A DNA stretch of 64,000 nucleotides. Origin: Sphingosinicella flava (lineage in GTDB: Bacteria; Pseudomonadota; Alphaproteobacteria; Sphingomonadales; Sphingomonadaceae). Location of the stretch: contig NZ_CP065592.1 in NCBI RefSeq assembly GCF_016025255.1, forward strand, positions 1,035,122-1,099,121, given 5' to 3'. The notes beneath the pieces were generated by a model, which was not told the origin of the DNA, ran no database searches, and saw nothing but the letters and a program-made list of their open reading frames with translations. Below, piece after piece: positions 1-9,152 of this stretch. How positions within the stretch are numbered: position 1 is the stretch's first letter; every line of letters starts with the position of its first letter. The translations under genes and the position numbers were made by a program.

Positions 1-2
1 CC

Positions 3-962
3 GAAAAGACGCCCGCGACCGGGCAAATCCTGGTCAAATTGTTTCACGAGGCGGGCATTCCGGAGGGCGTTGTCCGATGCCTGATCGGCGGCGCCGAACA
101 GGGCAAGGCGCTGGCGGCCCATCCCGGCATCGACGGTCTGCTCTTCACCGGCTCCGCCCGCGCGGGGGTGTCGCTGCACAAGCAGTTCGCGGAAACGCCG
201 CAGAAGATCCTGGCGCTCGAAATGGGCGGCAACAATCCGATCGCCGTCTGGGATGCGGGCGACATGGAGGCCGCGGCGGCGATCGTCGCGCAATCGGCTT
301 TCCTGAGCGCGGGGCAAAGGTGCAGCAACGCCCGCCGCCTGATCGTCAAGGACGGGACAGAGGAAAAGCTGTTGAAGCCGCTCCTCAAGATCGTCGACCG
401 GATCATTGTCGGCGATCCGCACGCCAAGCCCGCGCCGTTCATGGGCCCGGTGATCGACAATCAAGCCGCCGAGCAGCTGCAAGCCGCTTATGCGAGCCTG
501 GTGGCGAAAGGTGCCACGGTGATTCGTGCCCTGGAGCGTCGCGATCCCGCCCTCCCCTTCCTCAGTCCCGCCATCCTGGATGTGACCGATGTCGCGGACC
601 GGCCGGACGAGGAATTGTTCGGCCCGGTCCTCCAGATCATCCGCGTTCCCGATTTCGACGCGGCCCTCGCGGAAGCGAATAACACCGCTTACGGCCTGTC
701 CGCCGCCTTGATCGGCGGCGGCCCCGAATTGTTCGAGCGATTCTGGACCTTCGTCCATGCGGGCGTCATCAATTGGAACAAGCCGACCAACGGCGCCCCG
801 TCCAACGCGCCGTTCGGCGGCGTCGGCCTGTCGGGCAATCATCGCCCGAGCGCCTATTACGCCGCCGATTATTGCGCCTATCCGGTCGTGTCGTCGGAAG
901 CCGAGCAGATTCGGGGCGCGATCACCACCGGCCTTCGCGATCCGGTAACGCTGGAAGGCTGA
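3..962 (+). CDS. astD: N-succinylglutamate 5-semialdehyde dehydrogenase, 5' end missing
   Basis: The reading frame is open from base 3, so the N-terminal third, including most of the NAD-binding domain, lies outside the window. The visible 319 codons contain the aldehyde dehydrogenase core: FTGSARAG (nucleotide-binding loop), LEMGGNNP around the catalytic glutamate, and SAGQRCSNARR with the catalytic cysteine. The pair LEMGGNNP and SAGQRC is typical of AstD rather than generic aldehyde dehydrogenases. AstD oxidises succinylglutamate semialdehyde to succinylglutamate in the succinyltransferase route of arginine degradation, in the cytoplasm. Other ast genes would be expected upstream, out of view. 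The C-terminus is complete and is followed by a palindromic element. Confidence 0.88.
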   Translation, partial: EKTPATGQILVKLFHEAGIPEGVVRCLIGGAEQGKALAAHPGIDGLLFTGSARAGVSLHKQFAETPQKILALEMGGNNPIAVWDAGDMEAAAAIVAQSAFLSAGQRCSNARRLIVKDGTEEKLLKPLLKIVDRIIVGDPHAKPAPFMGPVIDNQAAEQLQAAYASLVAKGATVIRALERRDPALPFLSPAILDVTDVADRPDEELFGPVLQIIRVPDFDAALAEANNTAYGLSAALIGGGPELFERFWTFVHAGVINWNKPTNGAPSNAPFGGVGLSGNHRPSAYYAADYCAYPVVSSEAEQIRGAITTGLRDPVTLEG

Positions 963-974
963 GGGCGCCACCAC

Positions 975-1059
975 TCGTCATTCCAGCGCAAGCTGGAATC
1001 TCCCTTCTTTCGCTCGGCAGTAAGGGGAAGTGAGATTCCAGCTTGCGCTGGAATGACGG
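975..1059. repeat. Inverted-repeat element, family A (GTCATTCCAGC type)
   Basis: Two copies of the same small palindrome face each other: GTCATTCCAGCGCAAGCTGG at 977 and its complement ending GCTGGAATGACG at 1057. Each arm is itself a hairpin (ATTCCAGC/GCTGGAAT). The element fills the gap between the convergent astD and sensor kinase genes. There is no clear T-tract, but it could act as a bidirectional mRNA end. Related copies occur at 14833, 20070, 24796 and 26461. Confidence 0.85.
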
Positions 1060-1086
1060 GAGAGAGGAAGGAGGGATGGAAGCCGC

Positions 1087-2223
1087 TTAAAGGGGCGCGT
1101 CTCGCGCCTCTTTCGCCAGCGACTCCGCCCCCTGCCGCTCGTCGGCCTGCCGGTAGGGCAAGCGAATGGTGGCGCGAAAGCCCTTTTCCAGCTTTTCCGT
1201 TTCGAGTGACGCATCGCCGTCGAAGATGAGGCTCAAACGGGCACGGACGTTGGCGAGGCCGACGCCGCCGCCCTCGCCACTTTGCCTCGGCGCGACATTC
1301 TCCTCGCCTTCGTTCCTGACCTCCAGAACCAGATCGCCGCCATCGCGCTTCGCGGTCACGCGAATTTCCGCCCAACCGCGATTGCGGTGCACGCCATATT
1401 TCACGGCGTTTTCGACGAGCGGCTGGAGGATGAAATTGGGCACCGCCGCATGTTCGACCGCATCGTCATAATCGATGGCGACATCGAGCCGGTCGCCGAA
1501 ACGGGCGGTTTCGATGTTCAGATAGGATTCGAGCACTTCGAACTCTTCGCCCAGCTCCCATTGATCGTCCGCCGCCGTCGCGGCGCGCAGAAAGCCGGCG
1601 AGATTGTCGCTCATCCGGCGTGCCTCGTCCGTGCGGTTGTCCACGATCAGGCTGGAAATGACGTTCAGCGAATTGCACATGAAATGCGGATTGAGCTGCA
1701 TGCGCAGCATGCTGAGCTCGTTTTGCAGCGCCGCGGCGCGCGCGTCGGCAAGCTCGGTCTCGCGCAGCCTGATCTTGCGGGCGGAGGACGCGACCCACAG
1801 CAAGGCTAGGACGCAGGCGAGCTGTATCCAATAAAAGGAGCCCACGATCACCATGAAACGCGGCACGAGGGGGAGCGGCCGGTGGCTGGGGATGATCAGG
1901 TGAATGGAATTCTGGATGCCGTAATCGAGGAAGGTCTGGACTGCTGCCGCGACGGTCAAGGCAAGCGGAATGAGAAGAAGCCCGAGCCAAAGCGGCCGTC
2001 CGGCTAGCACCTTCATCGTGACGAGCAAGATGCCGGATGCGAGAACGCCCGCCGCAATGCCGAAAACGGAACCGACGAACTCGCTGAAATGCTCGATGCG
2101 CCCAGTCAGGAAATTGGTGAGGATGATGATCGAGGCGACCGCGAAGATCAGGACGAAAGCGAGTTGGGCGGCCTCTCTTACAGGCGGAGGCGCGATATCG
2201 AGCCTTTTATTGAGTACCCGCAT
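1087..2223 (-). CDS. LytS/YehU-type sensor histidine kinase
   Basis: A 378-residue membrane sensor kinase. Four hydrophobic segments (about residues 20-40, 50-71, 78-98 and 122-145) precede a short charged helix and a His_kinase (PF06580-type) domain. The phospho-acceptor region reads QLNPHFMCNSLN with His at about residue 180; most relatives have NPHFLFNSLN. An N-box (LQPLVENAVKYG, about residue 265) and a G-box (GVGLANVRARL) of the HATPase follow, so the catalytic core is complete. These kinases normally pair with a LytTR-type regulator, but none is encoded nearby. It lies downstream of dnaB on the same strand, 63 bp away. The signal sensed cannot be told from the sequence. Confidence 0.88.
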   Translation of the reverse strand: MRVLNKRLDIAPPPVREAAQLAFVLIFAVASIIILTNFLTGRIEHFSEFVGSVFGIAAGVLASGILLVTMKVLAGRPLWLGLLLIPLALTVAAAVQTFLDYGIQNSIHLIIPSHRPLPLVPRFMVIVGSFYWIQLACVLALLWVASSARKIRLRETELADARAAALQNELSMLRMQLNPHFMCNSLNVISSLIVDNRTDEARRMSDNLAGFLRAATAADDQWELGEEFEVLESYLNIETARFGDRLDVAIDYDDAVEHAAVPNFILQPLVENAVKYGVHRNRGWAEIRVTAKRDGGDLVLEVRNEGEENVAPRQSGEGGGVGLANVRARLSLIFDGDASLETEKLEKGFRATIRLPYRQADERQGAESLAKEARDAPL

Positions 2224-2286
2224 GAACCCTCGCGAACGTTTCGCACCTGAACAGTTTTGCTGTCGCAGGGTTCCAGCTGCTTGTTC

Positions 2287-3798
<1,512 letters not shown>

Positions 3799-3901
3799 GT
3801 CGTCCCAATAGACGATTATCGGTTCGCCAGATAGGATGCCGGCGACGATTTCCGTGGAATGGCCTGTGGATAAGCCATGCTGCACGCGCTAACAGGAGCG
3901 G

Positions 3902-4366
3902 ATGGGCGAGCCGCGCATCATCGACATCAAGCTCGACGAGCGGACGATCATCCGCCGCGGCGAGGATGTCGAGCGGGAGCGACAGGTCGCGATCTTCGAC
4001 CTGCTCGAAAACAACCATTTCGCGCCCGAGGGTCTCGATGGCCCCTTCAAGGTGCTGATGCGGGTGGAGGACAATCGCCTCGCCATCGACATCCATGATG
4101 CCGAGGAAGAGTTGTTGGAGACGGTGCGGATCGGGCTCGCCCGCTTCCGGCGGCCGGTGAAAGATTATTTCGCCATCTGCGACAGCTATTTCAAAACACT
4201 GCGGTCCGACTCGCCCCAAGGGATTGAAGCGATCGACATGGCACGGCGCGGCCTTCACAACGAAGCGGCCGAGCTGCTCCAGGAATGCCTAGACGGCAAG
4301 ATCGAGCTGGATTTCGATACCGCGCGCCAGCTCTTCACCCTGATCTGCGTGCTGCACATCAAATAG
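3902..4366 (+). CDS. UPF0262 family protein
   Basis: A 154-residue soluble protein of the UPF0262 family, which is restricted to alphaproteobacteria and has no established function. Recognisable segments are [12 protein letters not shown] near the start, [11 protein letters not shown] in the middle and [16 protein letters not shown] and [13 protein letters not shown] in the C-terminal half. There is no signal peptide or membrane segment. It lies 62 bp upstream of dcd on the same strand and may share its transcript; the promoter is probably in the 103-bp gap that separates it from the divergent dnaB. Confidence 0.88.
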   Translation: MGEPRIIDIKLDERTIIRRGEDVERERQVAIFDLLENNHFAPEGLDGPFKVLMRVEDNRLAIDIHDAEEELLETVRIGLARFRRPVKDYFAICDSYFKTLRSDSPQGIEAIDMARRGLHNEAAELLQECLDGKIELDFDTARQLFTLICVLHIK

Positions 4367-4428
4367 GCTTGCCCTCTGCCGCGCGAGCCGCGAAAGCTCG
4401 TCCGCATATTCGAAATCGGGGGGCGTTC

Positions 4429-4983
4429 ATGTCGATCATGTCGGACAAGTGGATTCGCGAGAAGGCGCTGTCCGAAGGCATGATCGAACCGTTCGTGGAC
4501 AGCCAGCGGCGGGAAGGCACGATCAGCTACGGCCTCTCCTCCTACGGCTACGACGCCCGCGTCGCCGACGAGTTCAAGATCTTCACCAATGTCGACAACG
4601 CCGTGGTCGACCCCAAGGATTTCGCGTCGAACAGCTTCGTCGACCGCAAGACCGATGTCTGCATCATTCCGCCCAACAGTTTCGCGCTCGCCCGGACGGT
4701 CGAATATTTCCGGGTGCCGCGCGACGTGCTGGTCATCTGCCTTGGCAAATCCACTTATGCGCGGTGCGGGATCATCGTCAACGTGACCCCTCTGGAGCCC
4801 GGCTGGGAAGGCCATGTCACGCTCGAATTTTCGAACACGACGCCGCTTCCCGCCAAGATTTACGCCAATGAAGGGGCCTGCCAGTTCCTTTTCCTGCAGG
4901 GCAACGAACCCTGCGAAACGAGCTACGCCGACCGCGCGGGCAAATATATGGGCCAGCGCGGGGTGACTTTGCCGAAGCTGTAA
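4429..4983 (+). CDS. dcd: dCTP deaminase
   Basis: A 184-residue enzyme that deaminates dCTP to dUTP, feeding thymidylate synthesis. The start [11 protein letters not shown] at 4429 gives exactly the usual length of proteobacterial Dcd. Diagnostic segments are [11 protein letters not shown] near residue 30, GKSTYARCG near residue 105, [19 protein letters not shown] with the catalytic glutamate near residue 130, and [13 protein letters not shown]. The genome thus uses the two-step route in which a separate dUTPase is expected elsewhere. The codon use is like that of its neighbours. Confidence 0.96.
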   Translation: MSIMSDKWIREKALSEGMIEPFVDSQRREGTISYGLSSYGYDARVADEFKIFTNVDNAVVDPKDFASNSFVDRKTDVCIIPPNSFALARTVEYFRVPRDVLVICLGKSTYARCGIIVNVTPLEPGWEGHVTLEFSNTTPLPAKIYANEGACQFLFLQGNEPCETSYADRAGKYMGQRGVTLPKL

Positions 4984-5013
4984 TCCCTTCGTCAGGCCGA
5001 ACTTGAGCCGGTA

Positions 5014-5574
5014 TCAGGCGGCGAGCTTTTCCACCCAGTCCGCATAAGCATGAATGAATGTCCGGAGGAAATCGCGGGTGCCTTCCTTTTGAATTTCGCC
5101 AGTCTCGTCGAACAGGTCGCCCGCGCCGCTGACATAGGCTTCGGGTTGCTGCATCACCGGGATGTCGAGGAAGACCAGCGATTGGCGCAGATGATGATGC
5201 GCGCCGAACCCTCCCAGCGCGCCGGGTGAAACGCTGACGACGCCGCCCGGCTTCTTCGTCAACGCGCCCTTGCCATAGGGGCGCGAACCGACGTCGATGG
5301 CGTTCTTGAGGGCGCCTGGCACCGAGCGGTTATATTCGGGCGTTACGAACAGAAATGCGTCGGCGGTGCGAACCTGATCGCGAAAGCGGGTCCACTGCGC
5401 GGGCGGCGCATCCTTGTCCCGATCCTCGTTGTAGAGCGGCAAATCGCCAATCTCGACGATGTCGAGCGTCAAATGTGCGGGCGCGAGCTTCGCCAGCGCA
5501 AGAGCAGTCTTGCGGCTCAAGGATGCCTTGCGGAGGCTTCCGACGAAGACGGCGACTTTGCGATCCTGCGGCAT
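5014..5574 (-). CDS. NADPH-dependent FMN reductase (chromate/azo reductase family)
   Basis: A 186-residue flavodoxin-like reductase. The N-terminal phosphate-binding loop is VGSLRKASLSRKTA, and the family motif TPEYNRSVPGALKNAIDVGSRP is present (segments TPEYNRSVPGALKN and AIDVGSRP). Members reduce quinones, chromate or azo dyes with NAD(P)H and bound FMN; the physiological substrate here cannot be deduced. I start at ATG 5574 (MPQDRKVAVFVGSLR), which puts the loop at the normal distance from the N-terminus. It is 19 bp downstream of the HerA-like ATPase gene and probably cotranscribed with it. Confidence 0.9.
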   Translation of the reverse strand: MPQDRKVAVFVGSLRKASLSRKTALALAKLAPAHLTLDIVEIGDLPLYNEDRDKDAPPAQWTRFRDQVRTADAFLFVTPEYNRSVPGALKNAIDVGSRPYGKGALTKKPGGVVSVSPGALGGFGAHHHLRQSLVFLDIPVMQQPEAYVSGAGDLFDETGEIQKEGTRDFLRTFIHAYADWVEKLAA

Positions 5575-5593
5575 AAGGCTTCCCTCTTGGTTG

Positions 5594-7081
5594 TCAGCGA
5601 GAGCGCGTGAAGAGGTCCGCCGGTTCCGGCTTGGGCTCGGCGGATGCGGTGGTCCAGCCGAGCGTAGGCAAGCCGATCGAGCGGCGGCCGGAGAGATCGG
5701 TCCGGACGACGATATGGCCCTGGTCCTCGATGAATTGAAGGAGGCGGCGGACGCGGCCGGGTGAGCGGGTGCCGTATATTTCGGCAATGGCGTCGTCTGA
5801 CGGACATTCCGCCCCGTGACGCGCGGCGCGGGCGATGAAGAGGAAGGTGCCGAGCATGTCCTCCGGCAAAGTGCCCGCGATGGCGAGCGCATCGGCCCAG
5901 CCTTCCTCATCCTCGCGGAAAATGCCAGCCTTCGCCATGCCGAGGCGGCGGCGGAAGGCGGCGATGTCGAGACCGGGATTGCCGAGCCGGCGCATGCGGC
6001 AGCGCGTGGCGAAATCCTGGAACAGGACGGCAGGCTGCTGGAAGGCGGAGGCCGGATCGGCGACGATTTCGCGCAACGCCTCCGCGACGATATCCTCTTT
6101 CTCTTCATCCCCGATATGTGGCACTTGCGGCGCGGTGGCGGACGGTGCGGGCGCGGCGATGGAACGCATGAGGTCTGCCGCTGGCACCGCCTCGCGGGGT
6201 GGGGGCGGAGGCGGTGGCGGGCTTGCCTCGATCGGTGCGAAAAGGAGCGATTGGAGGTCGCCTCCGCCCGGCTGGGGAAGCGGCATCAGCTTCGGGCTGG
6301 AGGTGCGCGCCGACGTCTTCACCGCGCCGATCTTCACCGCGACCGGGCGCCGCGAGATTGCGGGGCCCAGCGCAAGGAAATGGCCGCGCGCAAGGTCGCG
6401 TATCCCCTCGGCCTGCCGCCGCTCCATGCCCAGCAGGTCGGCGGCGCGAGCCATGTCGATGTCGAGGAAGGTGCGACCCATCAGAAAGTTGGATGCCTCT
6501 GCCGCGACATTCTTGGCGAGCTTGGCAAGGCGCTGGGTGGCGATGACGCCCGCCAGGCCGCGCTTGCGGCCCCGGCACATAAGGTTGGTCATCGCGCCAA
6601 GGCAGGTGCGGCGCGCCTCGTCCGAGACTTCGCCGGCGGCGGCGGGCGCGAAGACCTGCGCCTCGTCCACCACGACGAGCGCAGGATACCAATGATCGCG
6701 CGGCGCGTCGAACAGCGCGCCTAGGAAGGCGGCGGCGCAGCGCATCTGCTCCTCCATCTCCAAGCCTTCGAGACTGAGGACGACAGAGGCACGATGCTCG
6801 CGGATGCGTTGGGCGAGACGGGCGATCTCGACCAGGCTGTAATCGGCGCCTTCCACCACGACATGGCCGAAGGCGTCGGAAAGCGTGACGAAATCGCCTT
6901 CCGGATCGATGACGATCTGTTGGACAGTGCCCGCGCTGCCTTCGAGAAGGCGGCGGAGAAGGTGCGACTTGCCGGAGCCCGAATTGCCCTGGACGAGCAA
7001 GCGAGTTGCCAGCAGCTCTTCGAGATCCATCTCGATCGGCTGCCCGGCGCCGTCCACCCCCATGTCGATCTGCACGCTCAC
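5594..7081 (-). CDS. HerA/DUF87-like P-loop ATPase
   Basis: A 495-residue ATPase of the HerA/FtsK-like class. Walker A is VQGNSGSGKSHLLRRL (about residues 30-45), Walker B is PALVVVDEAQVFAPA, and an arginine-rich segment MCRGRKRGLAGVIATQR follows, as in DUF87 helicase-like proteins. The C-terminal part is separated by a proline-rich linker with eight consecutive prolines and ends in a helical region that may bind DNA (RSPGRVRRLLQFIEDQG). I chose GTG 7081 because it has AAGGCGAGG just upstream, while the ATG at 7117 lacks a ribosome-binding site. No nuclease (NurA) is beside it, so a HerA-NurA role is not supported. Homologues are widespread in sphingomonads without a known role. Confidence 0.8.
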   Translation of the reverse strand: MSVQIDMGVDGAGQPIEMDLEELLATRLLVQGNSGSGKSHLLRRLLEGSAGTVQQIVIDPEGDFVTLSDAFGHVVVEGADYSLVEIARLAQRIREHRASVVLSLEGLEMEEQMRCAAAFLGALFDAPRDHWYPALVVVDEAQVFAPAAAGEVSDEARRTCLGAMTNLMCRGRKRGLAGVIATQRLAKLAKNVAAEASNFLMGRTFLDIDMARAADLLGMERRQAEGIRDLARGHFLALGPAISRRPVAVKIGAVKTSARTSSPKLMPLPQPGGGDLQSLLFAPIEASPPPPPPPPREAVPAADLMRSIAAPAPSATAPQVPHIGDEEKEDIVAEALREIVADPASAFQQPAVLFQDFATRCRMRRLGNPGLDIAAFRRRLGMAKAGIFREDEEGWADALAIAGTLPEDMLGTFLFIARAARHGAECPSDDAIAEIYGTRSPGRVRRLLQFIEDQGHIVVRTDLSGRRSIGLPTLGWTTASAEPKPEPADLFTRSR

Positions 7082-7179
7082 CCCTCGCCTTTGAACGGCT
7101 TGGCGGCCGCGAGGCAAGGCGGGAGCGGCAGAAGGATCGAGAAAGCTGGGGATAAGCCCGGCTTACCTCTTGTGATTTT

Positions 7180-7749
7180 TCAATTCTTTCGGCGCGTGAA
7201 AATGATGTGGACCATAGGAACCTCCCCAGTACGGAACAGAGCAACGCTCTTGAATTCTCGAATGTCCGGGCCTTTTACTTCCTCGCTGAAGAGATAGCGG
7301 TTGTAGGTGCCTGGGATAAGGCCGGGCACGTCAGCGTGCCATGTCAGCTTCTTTTTTTCCGCATCCCACCGACCCTTGTCGAGGCGCATGTTGTGCATGT
7401 TGTTGTCGGTCCACACGCCGACCATCTCATTCTTGACGCTATCGAATCCAAGAATGGCAGTACCCTGATAGGGCGTGCCGTCGACCGCAAGCTCGTCGAG
7501 CAGCCACATGCCGGCGGATTTCAGTGTCCGCTTCATGACGCCTTTCGCCTTCTGATCGGGCTTTCCTGCTTCCTGTGAGGGGAAGGTAATGTCCGCATCC
7601 CAGGTGCCGGCCGCATCCGCCATGAATGCCTTGAATTCGGCGACCCTGTCGGGCGCCGGGGCTGCGGCCGGCGCCGTCTGCGCCGACGCGGCGGTGCCAA
7701 GGCTGCAAGCCAATGCCAAAGCGGACGCCCAAATCGCAATTTTCTTCAT
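7180..7749 (-). CDS. Secreted DUF1579-like protein
   Basis: A 189-residue exported protein. MKKIAIWASALALACSLG with the cleavage-like AASAQ at about residue 24 forms a clear signal peptide, and GGGGAGGGATT just before ATG 7749 is a good ribosome-binding site. The mature part has the lipocalin-like DUF1579 pattern: GTWDADI, a GMWLLDEL strand, GVWTDNNMHNMR and a C-terminal FTRRKN. Members are thought to be small beta-barrel periplasmic proteins; the ligand is unknown. A paralogue sits at 13088-13717 with matching TWDADI and FTKRKA segments. Confidence 0.8.
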   Translation of the reverse strand: MKKIAIWASALALACSLGTAASAQTAPAAAPAPDRVAEFKAFMADAAGTWDADITFPSQEAGKPDQKAKGVMKRTLKSAGMWLLDELAVDGTPYQGTAILGFDSVKNEMVGVWTDNNMHNMRLDKGRWDAEKKKLTWHADVPGLIPGTYNRYLFSEEVKGPDIREFKSVALFRTGEVPMVHIIFTRRKN

Positions 7750-7922
7750 AATCCCTCCCCATGATCCCACGCGCTTTTCCCCCGCGCGCATGGCAGGCAG
7801 ATAGAAGATTTCCTAATCATGGCAAAGCCATTCATTCGTCACTCAGGATGGGTCGCTCATCGCATGCCGGACGAAATGCCTCTGGACTCAGCGCGCGAGG
7901 GCAATAGGACGCTTGAACCACC

Positions 7923-9146
7923 ATGCCGATGACAATGCCGAAACCGACAACGATCCGATTTGCCGCGGGCGCAGCCCTGCTGGCGCTTGCCACCCCTGCT
8001 TTCCCGCAGACGCAAGACAGTGGAGCGATCGGGACGCCCGCTCTCCAGAATTTCGACTTGCGCGGCGAGCGGGTGGTGCCTGACCGGACCGGACCCGTCG
8101 ATCCCGAACGCAATGCCCAGCCCCAGGCACAACAGCCCCAGCCGCAGGCCCAGACGGCGGCGCCCGTCCAGCAACCGCCGCAGGCGGCGCCCGTGCGCCT
8201 GGAACCGGCGCCGCCGCCCGTCTCGCGCGGCACGGCCACCACGCCAACTCTGCCATCACGGCAGGGCGTGACGCGCCAGCCTCCAATCGCGCAGGAAACG
8301 GCATCGGCCGCCGCGCCTGCGGCCGTCGCGGCACCCTCCATTCCCCCCGCAGGTTCCAGCGCGGCGTTCGCGCCCGATGCCGTCCCGCCGGCGGCGATGG
8401 ACAATCCCGCTCTTCCCGTCCCGGTGGAAGCGCCGGCGGAGGGCTGGCCGATATGGCCGCTTGCCGGAGGCATTCTGGCGCTGGTCCTCGCGGCTTATGC
8501 CTTTGGCCGCCGCAATCGCGCCGCGCCTGCCCCCGCTGCGGCGACGCGCACGGCGGCCCCGGTTCCCGCGCCGCAGCCGGGTCCAATGCCGGTCGCTCCC
8601 TTGCCGGCAGCGCCCCGACCGGCCGGCCGGCCGGCCCCCGGCCCCCGGGCGGAAATCGAATTGATCTTCGAGCCGACATCCACCGTTCTCGGCGACAAGG
8701 ATGCGATCGTTCATTTCATCCTCACCATCCACAATCGCGGCGCAATCCCGGCACGGAACGTCCGGCTAGAAGCGCGCGTCTTCAATGCGGGCAACCGGGT
8801 GGATGCGGACATCGGCGCCTTCTTTTCTCAACCCCTGCAGCGCCGCGTTGTGCCTCTGCCCGAGCCGCTGCCGTCCGGCGAGCGGTTCGGCATTCAAGGC
8901 GAAGTCCCGATCCCGGTCGCGGACATCACGCCACTTGAAATCGAAGGCCGCCGCCTCTTCATCCCGATCGTCGCGGTGACCGCCATCTACGAATGGGAGG
9001 GTGGATCGGGCCAGACCTCCAAATCCTATATGGTCGGCGTCGAAGCCCAGCAGACCGGCAAGATGGGGGCCTTCCGCCTTGACCAAGGACCGCGCGTCTA
9101 CCGGTCGGTCGGCCAGCGCGAGCATCGGCTGGCGCATATCGCCTGA
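7923..9146 (+). CDS. Single-pass membrane protein with Pro/Ala-rich extracytoplasmic stalk
   Basis: A 407-residue protein that I do not assign to a named family. In order: a signal peptide (residues 10-29, ending FPQTQ), a low-complexity region rich in Pro, Ala and Gln (about 50-170), a transmembrane helix (about 176-195, followed by RRNR), a second Pro/Ala-rich linker, and a conserved C-terminal beta domain (about 243-407) containing IVHFILTIHNRGAIPARNVRLEAR (segments FILTIHNRG and ARNVRLEAR). The C-terminal domain resembles immunoglobulin-like folds and would lie in the cytoplasm by the positive-inside rule. Three ATGs lie close together at 7923, 7929 and 7935; the first is used here, without a clear ribosome-binding site. 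Confidence 0.7.
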   Translation: MPMTMPKPTTIRFAAGAALLALATPAFPQTQDSGAIGTPALQNFDLRGERVVPDRTGPVDPERNAQPQAQQPQPQAQTAAPVQQPPQAAPVRLEPAPPPVSRGTATTPTLPSRQGVTRQPPIAQETASAAAPAAVAAPSIPPAGSSAAFAPDAVPPAAMDNPALPVPVEAPAEGWPIWPLAGGILALVLAAYAFGRRNRAAPAPAAATRTAAPVPAPQPGPMPVAPLPAAPRPAGRPAPGPRAEIELIFEPTSTVLGDKDAIVHFILTIHNRGAIPARNVRLEARVFNAGNRVDADIGAFFSQPLQRRVVPLPEPLPSGERFGIQGEVPIPVADITPLEIEGRRLFIPIVAVTAIYEWEGGSGQTSKSYMVGVEAQQTGKMGAFRLDQGPRVYRSVGQREHRLAHIA

Positions 9147-9152
9147 TGACGC

